A stretch of 64,000 bases of DNA from an uncultured Clostridia bacterium (GTDB lineage: Bacteria; Bacillota; Clostridia; HGM11514). How positions within the stretch are numbered: the first letter of the stretch is position 1; each line of letters opens with the position of its first letter. This document shows, piece by piece, positions 18,201 to 25,086 of this stretch. The notes under the pieces were generated by a model. The model searched no databases, was not told the DNA's origin, and saw nothing but the letters and a program-made list of their open reading frames with translations. Both the position numbers and the translations under genes were made by a program. The stretch lies in NCBI GenBank assembly GCA_934464705.1, contig CAKSKB010000009.1, positions 1 through 64,000 of the forward strand. The letters are read 5' to 3'.

Positions 18201-21200
18201 CAAAGGCGGAAGTGAAAATAAACGGTGCGGTCGGCGAAAAGGTCACGATTACGGCTGTCAAGACGGACGACGGCAATTATTCAAAGTCCGAAACCAAGAT
18301 AGCGTTCGTGCCCTCGGGCAAAACGCTCGGATTTGTTATCTCCGACCTTCTCAAAGAATATGACGGCTCGGCACAACAGCCGACGGTTGAAACGGTTCCC
18401 GCCGGAGGAGATTACACAGTTAAATACAACGGCAGCGATGAAATTCCGGCAAACGCCGGAACTTACACCGTAACCGTAAGCGGCAGCGGCAATTACAGGG
18501 GCAGCGGCAGCGCAACAATGATAATCAAAAAAGGCAGCCTTGAGAATAAAAACCTCAGTGTCAGCCTTGACAACTGGGTTTACAAGGCTGAAACCCTCCC
18601 CGAACCGAAAGTATCTTCGGCACCGGACGGCACGGATGTTGAAATCAGCTATTCCACGCCCGGCGGCGAAAGGCCGGTAAACGCCGGCACATACACGGTT
18701 TACGCAAGCTACAGCGGCGAAAACTACGAAACCTTCACCGCAAAGCACGAATTTACGGTCGAAAAACGAAAACTCACCGTGACGGCAAACAACACAGCCA
18801 GAAAATACGGTGAGCAGAACCCGAAATTCAGCGTTTCCTACAGCGGATTCGCAAGCGGCGAGGACGAAAGCGTTCTTGACACGCCGCCGGTATGCGAAAC
18901 CGCGGCAACCGCAGGCAGCCCCGTTAAAGACGGCGGTTACGAAATAACCGTTTCGGGCGCAAGGGCGGCAAACTACGATGTTGAAAAAATCAGCGGCACG
19001 CTCACAATAGAGCCGGCAAGCGGTGAAAACTTCTACATTGACGGCGCAAACAACACGGCGTCGGTCGGCGATGTGTTCACGCTCCGCCCCCATTGCGACG
19101 GCTTTGTGCCGAGCGTTACATGGGAAAGCAGCAATCCCGAAATTGCGGCGGTTGACGGCTTTGGAAAAGTCACCGCTCTTTCGGAAGGCACAGTCGTTAT
19201 AAAAGCTCGCCTTGCGGATAAAAACTACATTGCCGCCGAAGCGGACTTCAACCTGGCGGTAAGCAAAAAAGAGGTCACCCTCACACCCGACAGGCTTGTT
19301 CTGACATACAGCGGCAGCGTACAGAAAATCGGGTTCACATCAAACACCGCTTCGTTCGTGCCCGTAACGGAAGGCGACGGCAAAAATGTTGATGTTTCGT
19401 ACACCCTCAACACCGACTCCTCCGTAACCGAACCGAAAACCGCCGGAACATACACGGTTGTTTACAAAATTCTCGGCAATTCCTACACCGGCAGCGGTAC
19501 GGCGCAGCTTACAATCAACAAGTACAAGGCGGAAATCAAGGCTGACGACTGCGAAAAAACCTACGGCGATGAAAACCCGAAATACACATTCTCCGCGCTT
19601 ATCGGCGACGATGCGGCGGACGCGGATTACATCGCAAGAGTTAACGCAATGTTCAGTCTTTCCTCCCCTGCCGACGCTGACGGCGCTTCGGCAAAGGCAG
19701 GAGAATACCCGATAACCGTTTCGCTTGCGGACGGCGCATCGCTAAACGGCGACGCAAACTACGATTTCACGATTTCGCCGACAACGGGCAAACTCACGGT
19801 CAATAAGAAGGCGCTTTCGGTAAAGGTAAGCGGCGCAAAGCGTGAGTACGGCGCAAAAACATTTGACACCGAGTATTCCTATGACGGCTTTGCAAACGGC
19901 GAAACAGAGGATAATCTTGACGAAAAGCCGCAGTTTGAGGCAGCCTCTTCAATCACGGAAACAACGCCTGTCGGAAAATACGAAGGCATTATAACCGGCT
20001 CTGCAATATCGGACGGCAACTACGCTGTCTCCTATGTTTACGAAAACGGCGTCGCTGCACCCCTCACGATTGAAAAAAGAGTTATTGAGGTTTCCTCCGC
20101 AAGCTTCAAAAACAATGAGCTTATAGTGAAATTCAGCAAAGCTGCGTTAAATCTTACAAAAGACAATTTCGCAGTAAAATGCGGCGAAAAGACGGTCGAA
20201 ACCGAATCGGCATCGCCTGCGGGCAGCAATCTTGCATACGCAATCAAGGGTGCCTTCAGCACCGGAAATACCTATTCGGTTTCCGTAACGCTTGACAACA
20301 ACTACACCCTCAGCGGCTCGCCCATAGAGGTGACATACAAAGCGCCCTACTCCGGCGGAAGCACCGGCGGCGGTGGCGGTGGCGGCGGCGGTTCCGCAGA
20401 ACCCGAAAAGTTCACCGTATCGTTTGAAACAAACGGCGGAAGCAGCATTCCTTCGGAAAAAACGGTTTCCGGCAAGACGGTTAAAAAGCCTTCGGACCCC
20501 GAAAAGGACGGCTTCAGCTTTGACGGCTGGTATACCGACCGTGAACTTACGGAAAAATTCGATTTTGAAACCGAAATAACCGAAAACATCACGCTTTACG
20601 CAAAGTGGGTCAAGGCTGATGACAATACCGGCGACGGCGACACAAAAACCGATGAGCCCGAAGAAATCAAAAATCCGTTCAGGGATGTAAAGGACGACGA
20701 CTGGTTCAAAGACGCCGTACTTTACAACGTGAAGGAAGGTCTGTTCAGCGGAAAAACCAAGGACACCTTCGCCCCGAACGACATTATTACAAGAGGCATG
20801 ATAGCAACGGTTCTCTACAGGCTCGAGGGCGAACCCGAAACGGACGAAATCTGCACATTCACCGACATTATCCCCGGCGAATACTACGAAAAAGCTGTTG
20901 CATGGGCGCAGAAAAATGGCATAGTTATGGGATATTCCGATGAAATATTTATGCCCGACAGGTTCATTTCGAGAGAAGAAATGGCGGCAATCATGCACAG
21001 ATACGCAGACTTCAAAAAGATAGACAAAAAATTCAGCGGCAGCGTTTCGGACTTCACCGACGCAGATGAGATTTCAGACTGGGCAAAGGACGATGTTTTG
21101 TGGGCAGTCGGCTGCAAAATCATTTCCGGCAGAAGCGACAGCACGCTTGAACCCGGCGGCACGGCAACCCGTGCGGAAACCGCATCAATCATTCAGAGAT

Positions 21201-21220
21201 TCACAGAACTTTACAAATAA
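12254..21220 (+). CDS. giant SLH-anchored multidomain surface protein
   Basis: A 2988-residue secreted protein. A signal peptide is at 1-37 (cleavage near SASAAE). FG-GAP/VCBS-like Ca-binding repeats occur near residues 213 (AAGDFDGDGRDEVAV), 279 and 356. Residues about 680-960 are Ser/Thr-rich alternating beta sequence (QTSHSSSITWGAGISTTM) reminiscent of beta-pore-forming proteins. Then come a fibronectin III domain (about 965-1055), an Ig-like domain (1060-1155), a BIG2-like domain (about 1590-1670), a long run of YDG/MBG-type beta modules (1670-2690), a glycine linker, one InlB/Listeria-Bacteroides repeat (about 2719-2785) and three SLH domains (about 2807-2988) that bind wall polymer. No catalytic domain is recognised. 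An adhesin or glycan-binding role is inference. Confidence 0.88.
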   Translation: MKHKIGKLMCSFLAIAFILQTMTGISILTENSTASAAEMGGTSSEVLDALRIQSTAVDIGSDGDNPYSENTNKVVNMFPRMELMMRNNVSNTGGITVYNQDSRVSGNFGAIASINALIWKHGEYTVTSEKPLIYSSSVGIDIDFDGRKNHVARVGTYMETGFGVGMFGFKRHRVLYIENDHGKVLTEVNLTEADVGDGSFYGYNLMSAIPIAAGDFDGDGRDEVAVTYTGYSSDKFDRTVHIYKATTNSLSLMQTIKQSDITAYPYTKNDPACLPQIHLAAGDLDDDNREELIITASTPHRVSGDTKIVVPRTTVWSIGKKEKSFSKKATFDHAWKYTEYDSADESGKTQFGSYGSAAVGDIDGDEKNELVMAANDMVSDKIEDVNRAINTNSAIISAAKYSSGKYEKYLGAVGHSVRIHSSIQQAIWSNDTQQPMPLACFNPEGTGGKDLIFVDGVVYELCVDSADARYDGSIPVSSGHAAARYGFKKILESDDIWPKDEKCYYGDKNSKSANIWIGSIAVGNFANDENGGEQLVFDHGRKRSGNNEYRHDIVYLHKGSSGNLISDNVCINNDRTTSYERNLDLAAIDNDNDGMRMKFKSKSAYFSEPNVVAVLQAAPYFADLEYMEPDYIEDGETVFGQTTGSGSSDTNGFSVTGSAITGFKQETSFLGIARLGGGEWEVEAHVSMGGEWEKSTDISYTTEYTSDSRDDRVILSMTPYVRYVYEMTIPEYKMPTYNEYTTQCGKLRGDNLEKYKQEVQLARNSGYGWGDTVPETKTDYIVCMPKTPRMSMIEVDEYDRIAEENGFEKVKGTVLDEIIGSPATYRSTDAGLRDFDGGKDVVGTETGIDSGNFIWVSKGGGSVTQSIETQTSHSSSITWGAGISTTMKSDIGGVIIGASIGADYEGSHTWSNYSGTSCSGTVAGIPRDAIGLGYDFKWRFGQWKDTLNGQDCIVMGYLVKDVAAPPNAPKNLTVKDTTETTATLNWTHPASVGTSYELCLVTENPSSPYYKLATLPATQTEYVVEGLSPDTSYNFVMRGVNSTKASAYTVPVTARTRYAAGANVPETQTLPDIHAVAGSNPSFTAEAAPAKGGTALTYQWQKLEADGSVSSWKDIDGKTDTEIKFYNVDKSMNGQQYRCMVAQFVNGNVAYVYTNAATLYVGAGSTETRLTLGRDFGTAAGEYKIPGVSTVKTQKPVYAALGSVKYRLYHDETDGYMLASEDTADKYILNADGAAKAESASDAVFDIDDADAVKLEEINEFADDEGNFTGISEGVTFTDETGSITAGSETIAYTKKYTDGEKTVYASEKTEDGETEYEYYYTASASAEAVKVSAKLVGYKTAGGTYKFKNAVPVTKEISESRTTYTAKTVAGTALPLTAEVESLSSGVVVTPKGSVEFVITNTANGSQFKKRVKLGSGSGNTNTASYSWTAEVSGTYSITARYIESVELMTSVSGEMTYIAYAINSNAGTSTEKSLVFGCGGDSISVGMPLDMQPLLREVEIKDDGSAVTSVTPKDTELSSDKITYSVSAKFGANADGKYSFDGNSFKAAEPGTYIITAEYRYTDEDSIEHMLSVSKTVNVKGADEKVQQQIYFAYSALVKNSTEKDILNPLTNPNAGSTVTFTSSDETVAKVNGEGLVTPVGAGTVTIRAVSHLAGTDDVSASYVLTIRKTPVTITAPDITVTYGASASDVLEKAAESEAAVSGGVKLSDITDEPLTYTTDYSYGRSVGNYTLTPAEVTSPKYEVNTESGKVTVVPKALSADDFTVRAADKSYDGTKDVILTAAVKPSSLITGDSVTADISGEFATADSGTEKTVNFEIKSLGGTNGSNYRLAGKLSGTVTAEISPMVIRFIAGAAVFAYDGEPKTLEPTAFDALGRVFDDFSVEYYDSEMNKLSSAPADAGEYTVKFVPNDALNFTAKGGSITMKIKQASQDRIEIIGLPGTVEYSDEFPLEAIGGSGSGVFEWKSDNENITVTADENDSSKAEVKINGAVGEKVTITAVKTDDGNYSKSETKIAFVPSGKTLGFVISDLLKEYDGSAQQPTVETVPAGGDYTVKYNGSDEIPANAGTYTVTVSGSGNYRGSGSATMIIKKGSLENKNLSVSLDNWVYKAETLPEPKVSSAPDGTDVEISYSTPGGERPVNAGTYTVYASYSGENYETFTAKHEFTVEKRKLTVTANNTARKYGEQNPKFSVSYSGFASGEDESVLDTPPVCETAATAGSPVKDGGYEITVSGARAANYDVEKISGTLTIEPASGENFYIDGANNTASVGDVFTLRPHCDGFVPSVTWESSNPEIAAVDGFGKVTALSEGTVVIKARLADKNYIAAEADFNLAVSKKEVTLTPDRLVLTYSGSVQKIGFTSNTASFVPVTEGDGKNVDVSYTLNTDSSVTEPKTAGTYTVVYKILGNSYTGSGTAQLTINKYKAEIKADDCEKTYGDENPKYTFSALIGDDAADADYIARVNAMFSLSSPADADGASAKAGEYPITVSLADGASLNGDANYDFTISPTTGKLTVNKKALSVKVSGAKREYGAKTFDTEYSYDGFANGETEDNLDEKPQFEAASSITETTPVGKYEGIITGSAISDGNYAVSYVYENGVAAPLTIEKRVIEVSSASFKNNELIVKFSKAALNLTKDNFAVKCGEKTVETESASPAGSNLAYAIKGAFSTGNTYSVSVTLDNNYTLSGSPIEVTYKAPYSGGSTGGGGGGGGGSAEPEKFTVSFETNGGSSIPSEKTVSGKTVKKPSDPEKDGFSFDGWYTDRELTEKFDFETEITENITLYAKWVKADDNTGDGDTKTDEPEEIKNPFRDVKDDDWFKDAVLYNVKEGLFSGKTKDTFAPNDIITRGMIATVLYRLEGEPETDEICTFTDIIPGEYYEKAVAWAQKNGIVMGYSDEIFMPDRFISREEMAAIMHRYADFKKIDKKFSGSVSDFTDADEISDWAKDDVLWAVGCKIISGRSDSTLEPGGTATRAETASIIQRFTELYK

Positions 21221-21227
21221 CAAACAA

Positions 21228-21259
21228 GGCGGATGCCCCGGTTTTTCGGGGTTTCCGCC
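21228..21259 (+). terminator. hairpin after the giant SLH gene
   Basis: GGCGGA..CCCCG pairs with CGGGG..TCCGCC around a T-rich loop, eight nucleotides after the stop. The T-tract after the stem is poor, so termination may be partial. Confidence 0.5.
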
Positions 21260-21296
21260 AAAATATTAATATATGGCGGAATATTGCAAAAACCAC

Positions 21297-21325
21297 TTGA
21301 CTTTTTTTTGCACTTGTGATATACT
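21297..21325 (+). promoter_or_regulatory. sigma-A promoter of the hemolysin III gene
   Basis: TTGACT (21297-21302), 17-nt spacer, TATACT (21320-21325), then GAGGTG before the ATG at 21356. Confidence 0.7.
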
Positions 21326-21355
21326 TTGATATAGTAATCAATACGAGGTGATTTG

Positions 21356-22030
21356 ATGTCAAGAACTAAACTTTCGGACAGAAAACTCCCTTCTTACACA
21401 AAAGGCGAGGAAATTTTCAATATGGTATCGCATATCGTGGGCGGCGCACTCGGCATTGCGGTTGTGCCTCTTTGCGTATGCATGGCGGCGGCGCACGGCA
21501 ATGTTTTCGGGATTGTAAGCGGTGCGATATATGGCTTCACGCTGATTGTGCTTTACACGATGTCAAGCATATACCACGGCTTAAAGCCGAAATCAACGGC
21601 AAAAAAGGTGTTTCAGATAATCGACCACTGCTCGATTTTCCTGCTCATTGCAGGCACCTACACCCCGATAACCCTCGTTACACTGCGTGAATACAACGGG
21701 GCGCTCGGGTGGAGCATGTTCGGGCTTGTGTGGGCAGCGGCGGCGGTCGGGATAACGCTCAACGCAATCGACCTTAAAAGCTTTAAGCGGTTTTCGATGG
21801 TTTGCTACCTTGCGATGGGCTGGTGCATAGTCGTTGCAATAAAGCCGATGATTTCCGCATGCGGCGCCGGCGGGCTGACATTTCTCGTAACCGGCGGAAT
21901 TTTATACACCGTAGGCGCGGTTTTGTACGCTCTCGGCAAAAAACACGCTTATGTTCATTCGGTGTTCCATGTATTTGTGGTTTTCGGAAGTATTCTGCAC
22001 TTTTTTTGCATTTTGTTTTATATAATGTAA
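21356..22030 (+). CDS. hemolysin III / PAQR-family membrane protein
   Basis: A 224-residue seven-helix membrane protein of the YqfA/HlyIII (PAQR-related) family. The metal-site motifs are SHIVGGALG near the N-terminus, SSIYHGLKP in the second helix, DHCSIFLLIAGTYTP and the C-terminal SVFHVFVVFGSILHFF. Despite the name, most bacterial members have no proven hemolytic role; hydrolase or membrane-homeostasis activity has been proposed for the superfamily. I start at the ATG at 21356, six nucleotides after GAGGTG, rather than at the adjacent TTG. Monocistronic with its own promoter. Confidence 0.9.
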   Translation: MSRTKLSDRKLPSYTKGEEIFNMVSHIVGGALGIAVVPLCVCMAAAHGNVFGIVSGAIYGFTLIVLYTMSSIYHGLKPKSTAKKVFQIIDHCSIFLLIAGTYTPITLVTLREYNGALGWSMFGLVWAAAAVGITLNAIDLKSFKRFSMVCYLAMGWCIVVAIKPMISACGAGGLTFLVTGGILYTVGAVLYALGKKHAYVHSVFHVFVVFGSILHFFCILFYIM

Positions 22031-22039
22031 AAAAAGGTC

Positions 22040-22068
22040 TTGACAAATCCGCCCGGATAGTGTATAAT
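22040..22068 (+). promoter_or_regulatory. promoter of tRNA-Leu
   Basis: Consensus TTGACA (22040-22045), 17-nt spacer, TATAAT (22063-22068), fourteen nucleotides upstream of the mature tRNA. Confidence 0.85.
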
Positions 22069-22081
22069 TAATATCGTTCAT

Positions 22082-22164
22082 GCAGGAGTGGTGGAATTGG
22101 CAGACACGCTATCTTGAGGGGGTAGTGGCCCACGGTCGTGCGGGTTCAAGTCCCGCCTTCTGCA
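22082..22164 (+). tRNA. tRNA-Leu (anticodon GAG)
   Basis: A class II tRNA. Acceptor GCAGGAG pairs with CTTCTGC, the anticodon stem CTATC/GGTAG encloses the loop TTGAGGG (anticodon GAG, reading CTC/CTT), a long variable arm follows and the T arm is GCGGG-TTCAAGT-CCCGC. The discriminator is A and CCA is not encoded. It has its own promoter and terminator. Confidence 0.95.
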
Positions 22165-22169
22165 TAAAA

Positions 22170-22202
22170 ACCACACAGGGTTTTAACTCTGTGTGGTTTT
22201 TT
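22170..22202 (+). terminator. terminator of tRNA-Leu
   Basis: ACCACACAG (22170-22178) pairs with CTGTGTGGT (22189-22197), followed by a T-run, immediately after the tRNA. Confidence 0.85.
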
Positions 22203-22226
22203 GTAAATAAAAGGGACTTGAAGCAT

Positions 22227-22423
22227 AGGCAAGCGAAGCCCGAAACCTTAATGGATTTTATCGTCTGATTTTATCCAACACTTCGCATTCCTTATGGCGA
22301 GAAAATTTTTAGTCATTTTTGGTGCGGAGGACGAAGTTAGGCTGTCGCCTTGCAAGGACGACAAGCCGAAAAGGACAAAAATTTGCCGTCATAAGGCGTT
22401 AAGGGGTCGGGCTTCACTTGCCT
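22227..22423. mobile_element. palindromic MITE-like repeat, copy 1 (197 bp)
   Basis: Terminal inverted repeats of about 15 bp (left AGGCAAGCGAAGCCC; right end is its complement with one change) and an internal imperfect palindrome in which CCTTATGGCGA...TTTTTGG faces CCGAAAAGGAC...CATAAGG. A second copy lies at 43749-44026 with an extra segment. No ORF and no transposase. A clear target-site duplication is not seen. Confidence 0.65.
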
Positions 22424-22560
22424 TAAAGGGCAGAAACCGTTTAGAAAACCTGCCTGTGACAGGTTTTTAGGCTTTTGCGTCGCAGCCGGGTACCGAAGCG
22501 CCGTAGGGCGCTTGGGTCGGCAAGACATAAAGATTGCAAAGCAAGCTTTGTCCCGCCTTT
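22424..22560. other. gene-free hairpin-rich segment
   Basis: No gene is seen. It holds several small hairpins: AAACCTG/CAGGTTT near 22448, an AAGCGCC/GGGCGCTT unit near 22496 and CAAAGC/GCTTTG near 22537. It separates copy 1 of the MITE-like element from the spoIIE terminator. Confidence 0.4.
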
Positions 22561-22594
22561 TAAAGCAGCGCACAGAGCCGAAACTCTGTGCGCT
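22561..22594 (-). terminator. terminator-like hairpin downstream of spoIIE
   Basis: A perfect 11-bp stem AGCGCACAGAG/CTCTGTGCGCT (22567-22594) with a 6-nt loop, 18 nt beyond the spoIIE stop; the minus-strand T-tract is short. Confidence 0.6.
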
Positions 22595-22611
22595 TTCTGT
22601 ATATTGATAAT

Positions 22612-24921
22612 TTACCTCTTCACAATTTTCGCATAGACAACCGTCATATCGTCGCCTTCCGTTTTTATGCGCTTTTTGGCGGCTTTCAGCAGCTTTGCGG
22701 CGGGTTCGGGCGCTTCTTTTCCAATGATATCGCTTATCTCGCCCTTCAGCTGCTTTTCGGACGAAAATGCATCGTAAACGCCGTCGCTCATCATTATTAT
22801 CTCATCGCCGCTCTCGAATTTGCAGTATTTCTCGGTCACATCCATCTCTGCGCCGACCCCTACGGGGAGATTGTCGCAGGTTATCCGCTCAATTTTTTCG
22901 CCGCTTACAACAAAAGTCGGGCAGCTGCCGTTTTTCACGAACACGCAGCTTCCGTTTACCGTGTTTATCACCGCCATATCCACCGTTGAGAACTGCTCGT
23001 CATCTGCCCTTGCCGCCATTGCGGAATTTGCAAGCCTTACTGCGGCGGCGGACTCGAACCCTGCGCTCATAAGCTTTGATATCAGCCGCACCATCTCGGA
23101 ACTTATAAGATTTGCCTCGCCGCCCACGCCTTTGCCGTCGCAGAGCAGCATAAGCTCGTTACCGTCCGGAAGGCTGAAACACACGGCGCTGTCGCCCGAA
23201 ACATCCTCCCCTGCCGCGGCGCACCCGACAATACTGTGGCAAACGCTGTAAAGGCTTGCCTCCGTAAAAATCACGCTGCACTCGCCTATCATACATTCCC
23301 CGGCGCTTTTTTCCATGCCGCACTCCAGAATCTCGCTTATTATCGGCTCACAGCGCTTGCAGACATCCCGTCCGCCGCACCCCGAAAGCTTCAGCTTCAC
23401 CTCATATCTTCCGTAAGGGTTTTTGAAAACCGACACAGTTTTAACCGGTATTCCCTCTCTCTCCAAAGCGCTCGCAGCGCCCCTTGCAAGTTCCGCATTA
23501 AACGATGCATTTTCTTTAAGTTCCGAGCACAGCTTATCCACCGCTCCGGCTGCGTCCGAAAACCTCTCGGCGGACATTTCGCTCGCCTTTGACAGCCTTC
23601 CCTGCCACAAAAGCTGGTCCTTGAACTCCTCATAAGTGCGGTTTATGCTTCTTATAAATCCGTCCGCATCAAGACAACGCTCCTTAAAGAAGTCCGGCAG
23701 AAAGTCCTTTGCCACGGCGCCGCTTTTATCCACCTCGTGAAAGCACTTCATGGTTATATCGTATGTATCGTTATAGTATTTCTGCCAGCAAAGCGTGCAG
23801 TTTTTGCAGTCGCGGCACACCGAATCCGCCGCCTTGTCGAACATATCGAAACGGCTTGCACGCACCTTTCCCCTGCCGCTTCCGAAGAACTTTATCGAGT
23901 CGGACATCTGGCAAAACGCCCCCGAAAGATAGGAAAGCCTGTCCGAAACCGACATCATCGCCGAAGCCGTTTCCTCGCCCTTTGCCGAGCGGTTATATAT
24001 TCCGATTCTGCTCATGACCCTTTTCGGAACCGCAAAAAACATCAGCACCGAAAGCGCTGCGTCTATCGCCGGCAGACTGATTTTATCCACCGATTCCGCA
24101 ATACAGGCGTTTGCCGTAACGCACAGTATAAACCCGACCGCAGAACCGGGTTTTCCGAAGGTTCCGAAGAGCCCTGCCGCAAGACCGCACATTCCCATAA
24201 CACCCATGACTATCAGCACATTTTCGTTTCCGCAGCCCATGACGAAGCCGCACACAACCCCGGCTGCCGCACCTGCGCCGGCGCTTCCGGTACATGACAC
24301 CGCAAGAACCGCAAATGAACACAGAACATTAAGCGGCGTTACATACCCGATTTTTCCGATGGGAAGCCCGAGCGCCGCAAGGCACAGCGTTGCCGCAAGA
24401 GAAAGCAGTTCCTCGTTTGAAAGGTAGCGCCGACCCTTTTGCTTAACCGCTCCGAGAGCCGCCGAAAACGCATACACGCCCAAAAACGCTCCGAATGAGC
24501 TTATAAGCAGGCGCAGCATGTCAAGCGCATATCCGCCGAGCCACAGCACCGCCGGAAGCCCCGCTATAAGAACCGCTCCGCACGCATAAAGCGCTGTTGT
24601 CATTTTGCTTCTGCCGCCGCTGCGCTGTTCAAAATACGCAATCAGAAAAAGTATAACCGCAGACGGCACATACACAAATCCGCTATGGCTTGTGAGCAGT
24701 CCCAAAATGCACGCCGCCGTATACGCAATGCCCCAAAACCCTTTTTGGTACGCTGCGGCAAGAAACGAAATTCCGAGCGGCGTTGCAGCCGAAAACATTT
24801 CCGCCCTTGATATCAAAAAGCAAAGCACTGCCGTAGAAATATTCATTATTCCGCTGCTTTCGGCTGCGCTTATTTTCTTTCGTGCGGCACTTACTGCCTG
24901 TTTTACAGTTGCTTCCTGCAC
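22612..24921 (-). CDS. spoIIE: stage II sporulation protein E (PP2C-type phosphatase)
   Basis: SpoIIE dephosphorylates SpoIIAA to switch on sigma-F in the forespore and takes part in polar septation. The 769-residue product has a multi-pass membrane N-terminus (hydrophobic helices to about residue 310), a central FtsZ-interaction/regulatory region with a Cys-rich patch (CRDCKNCTLCW) and a C-terminal PP2C domain. The metal-binding Asp are in CDGKGVGG (about 593) and MSDGVYDAF (about 709). I choose the GTG at 24921, six nucleotides after GAGGTG, over an ATG 12 codons upstream. Monocistronic behind a Spo0A-type promoter; divergent from rodA. Confidence 0.93.
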   Translation of the reverse strand: MQEATVKQAVSAARKKISAAESSGIMNISTAVLCFLISRAEMFSAATPLGISFLAAAYQKGFWGIAYTAACILGLLTSHSGFVYVPSAVILFLIAYFEQRSGGRSKMTTALYACGAVLIAGLPAVLWLGGYALDMLRLLISSFGAFLGVYAFSAALGAVKQKGRRYLSNEELLSLAATLCLAALGLPIGKIGYVTPLNVLCSFAVLAVSCTGSAGAGAAAGVVCGFVMGCGNENVLIVMGVMGMCGLAAGLFGTFGKPGSAVGFILCVTANACIAESVDKISLPAIDAALSVLMFFAVPKRVMSRIGIYNRSAKGEETASAMMSVSDRLSYLSGAFCQMSDSIKFFGSGRGKVRASRFDMFDKAADSVCRDCKNCTLCWQKYYNDTYDITMKCFHEVDKSGAVAKDFLPDFFKERCLDADGFIRSINRTYEEFKDQLLWQGRLSKASEMSAERFSDAAGAVDKLCSELKENASFNAELARGAASALEREGIPVKTVSVFKNPYGRYEVKLKLSGCGGRDVCKRCEPIISEILECGMEKSAGECMIGECSVIFTEASLYSVCHSIVGCAAAGEDVSGDSAVCFSLPDGNELMLLCDGKGVGGEANLISSEMVRLISKLMSAGFESAAAVRLANSAMAARADDEQFSTVDMAVINTVNGSCVFVKNGSCPTFVVSGEKIERITCDNLPVGVGAEMDVTEKYCKFESGDEIIMMSDGVYDAFSSEKQLKGEISDIIGKEAPEPAAKLLKAAKKRIKTEGDDMTVVYAKIVKR

Positions 24922-24943
24922 ATTTATCACCTCATACAATCCG

Positions 24944-24976
24944 ATTATAGCAGACAAGCTCCATATTTTTTGTCAA
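24944..24976 (-). promoter_or_regulatory. Spo0A-type promoter of spoIIE
   Basis: On the minus strand: consensus TTGACA (24971-24976), a 21-nt spacer and consensus TATAAT (24944-24949). The 21-22 nt spacing is the hallmark of the Spo0A-activated sigma-A promoters of spoIIE and spoIIG. A 0A-box match (TGTCAAA against TGTCGAA, 6 of 7) at 24971-24977 overlaps the -35; a weaker one is near 25012. Confidence 0.7.
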
Positions 24977-25026
24977 ACCCTGTTGCGGCGCAAAAAAACA
25001 AGCCGACCTCTATCGACTTAATTTGC

Positions 25027-25055
25027 TTGATTATTTTATAATTTTATGATAAAAT
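25027..25055 (+). promoter_or_regulatory. sigma-A promoter of the rodA gene
   Basis: TTGATT (25027-25032), 17-nt spacer, TAAAAT (25050-25055) with an extended TG; GGGGAGGT precedes the TTG start at 25087. Confidence 0.6.
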
Positions 25056-25086
25056 AGTATTTATCACGATTCGGGGAGGTAAAATC

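Noticed and set aside
21356..22030. A hemolysin virulence factor.
   Set aside because: The name is historical; PAQR-type HlyIII proteins are widespread housekeeping membrane proteins.
22082..22423. An integrated element using tRNA-Leu as attachment site.
   Set aside because: No integrase and no repeat of the tRNA 3' end; the nearby palindrome is a separate short repeat.
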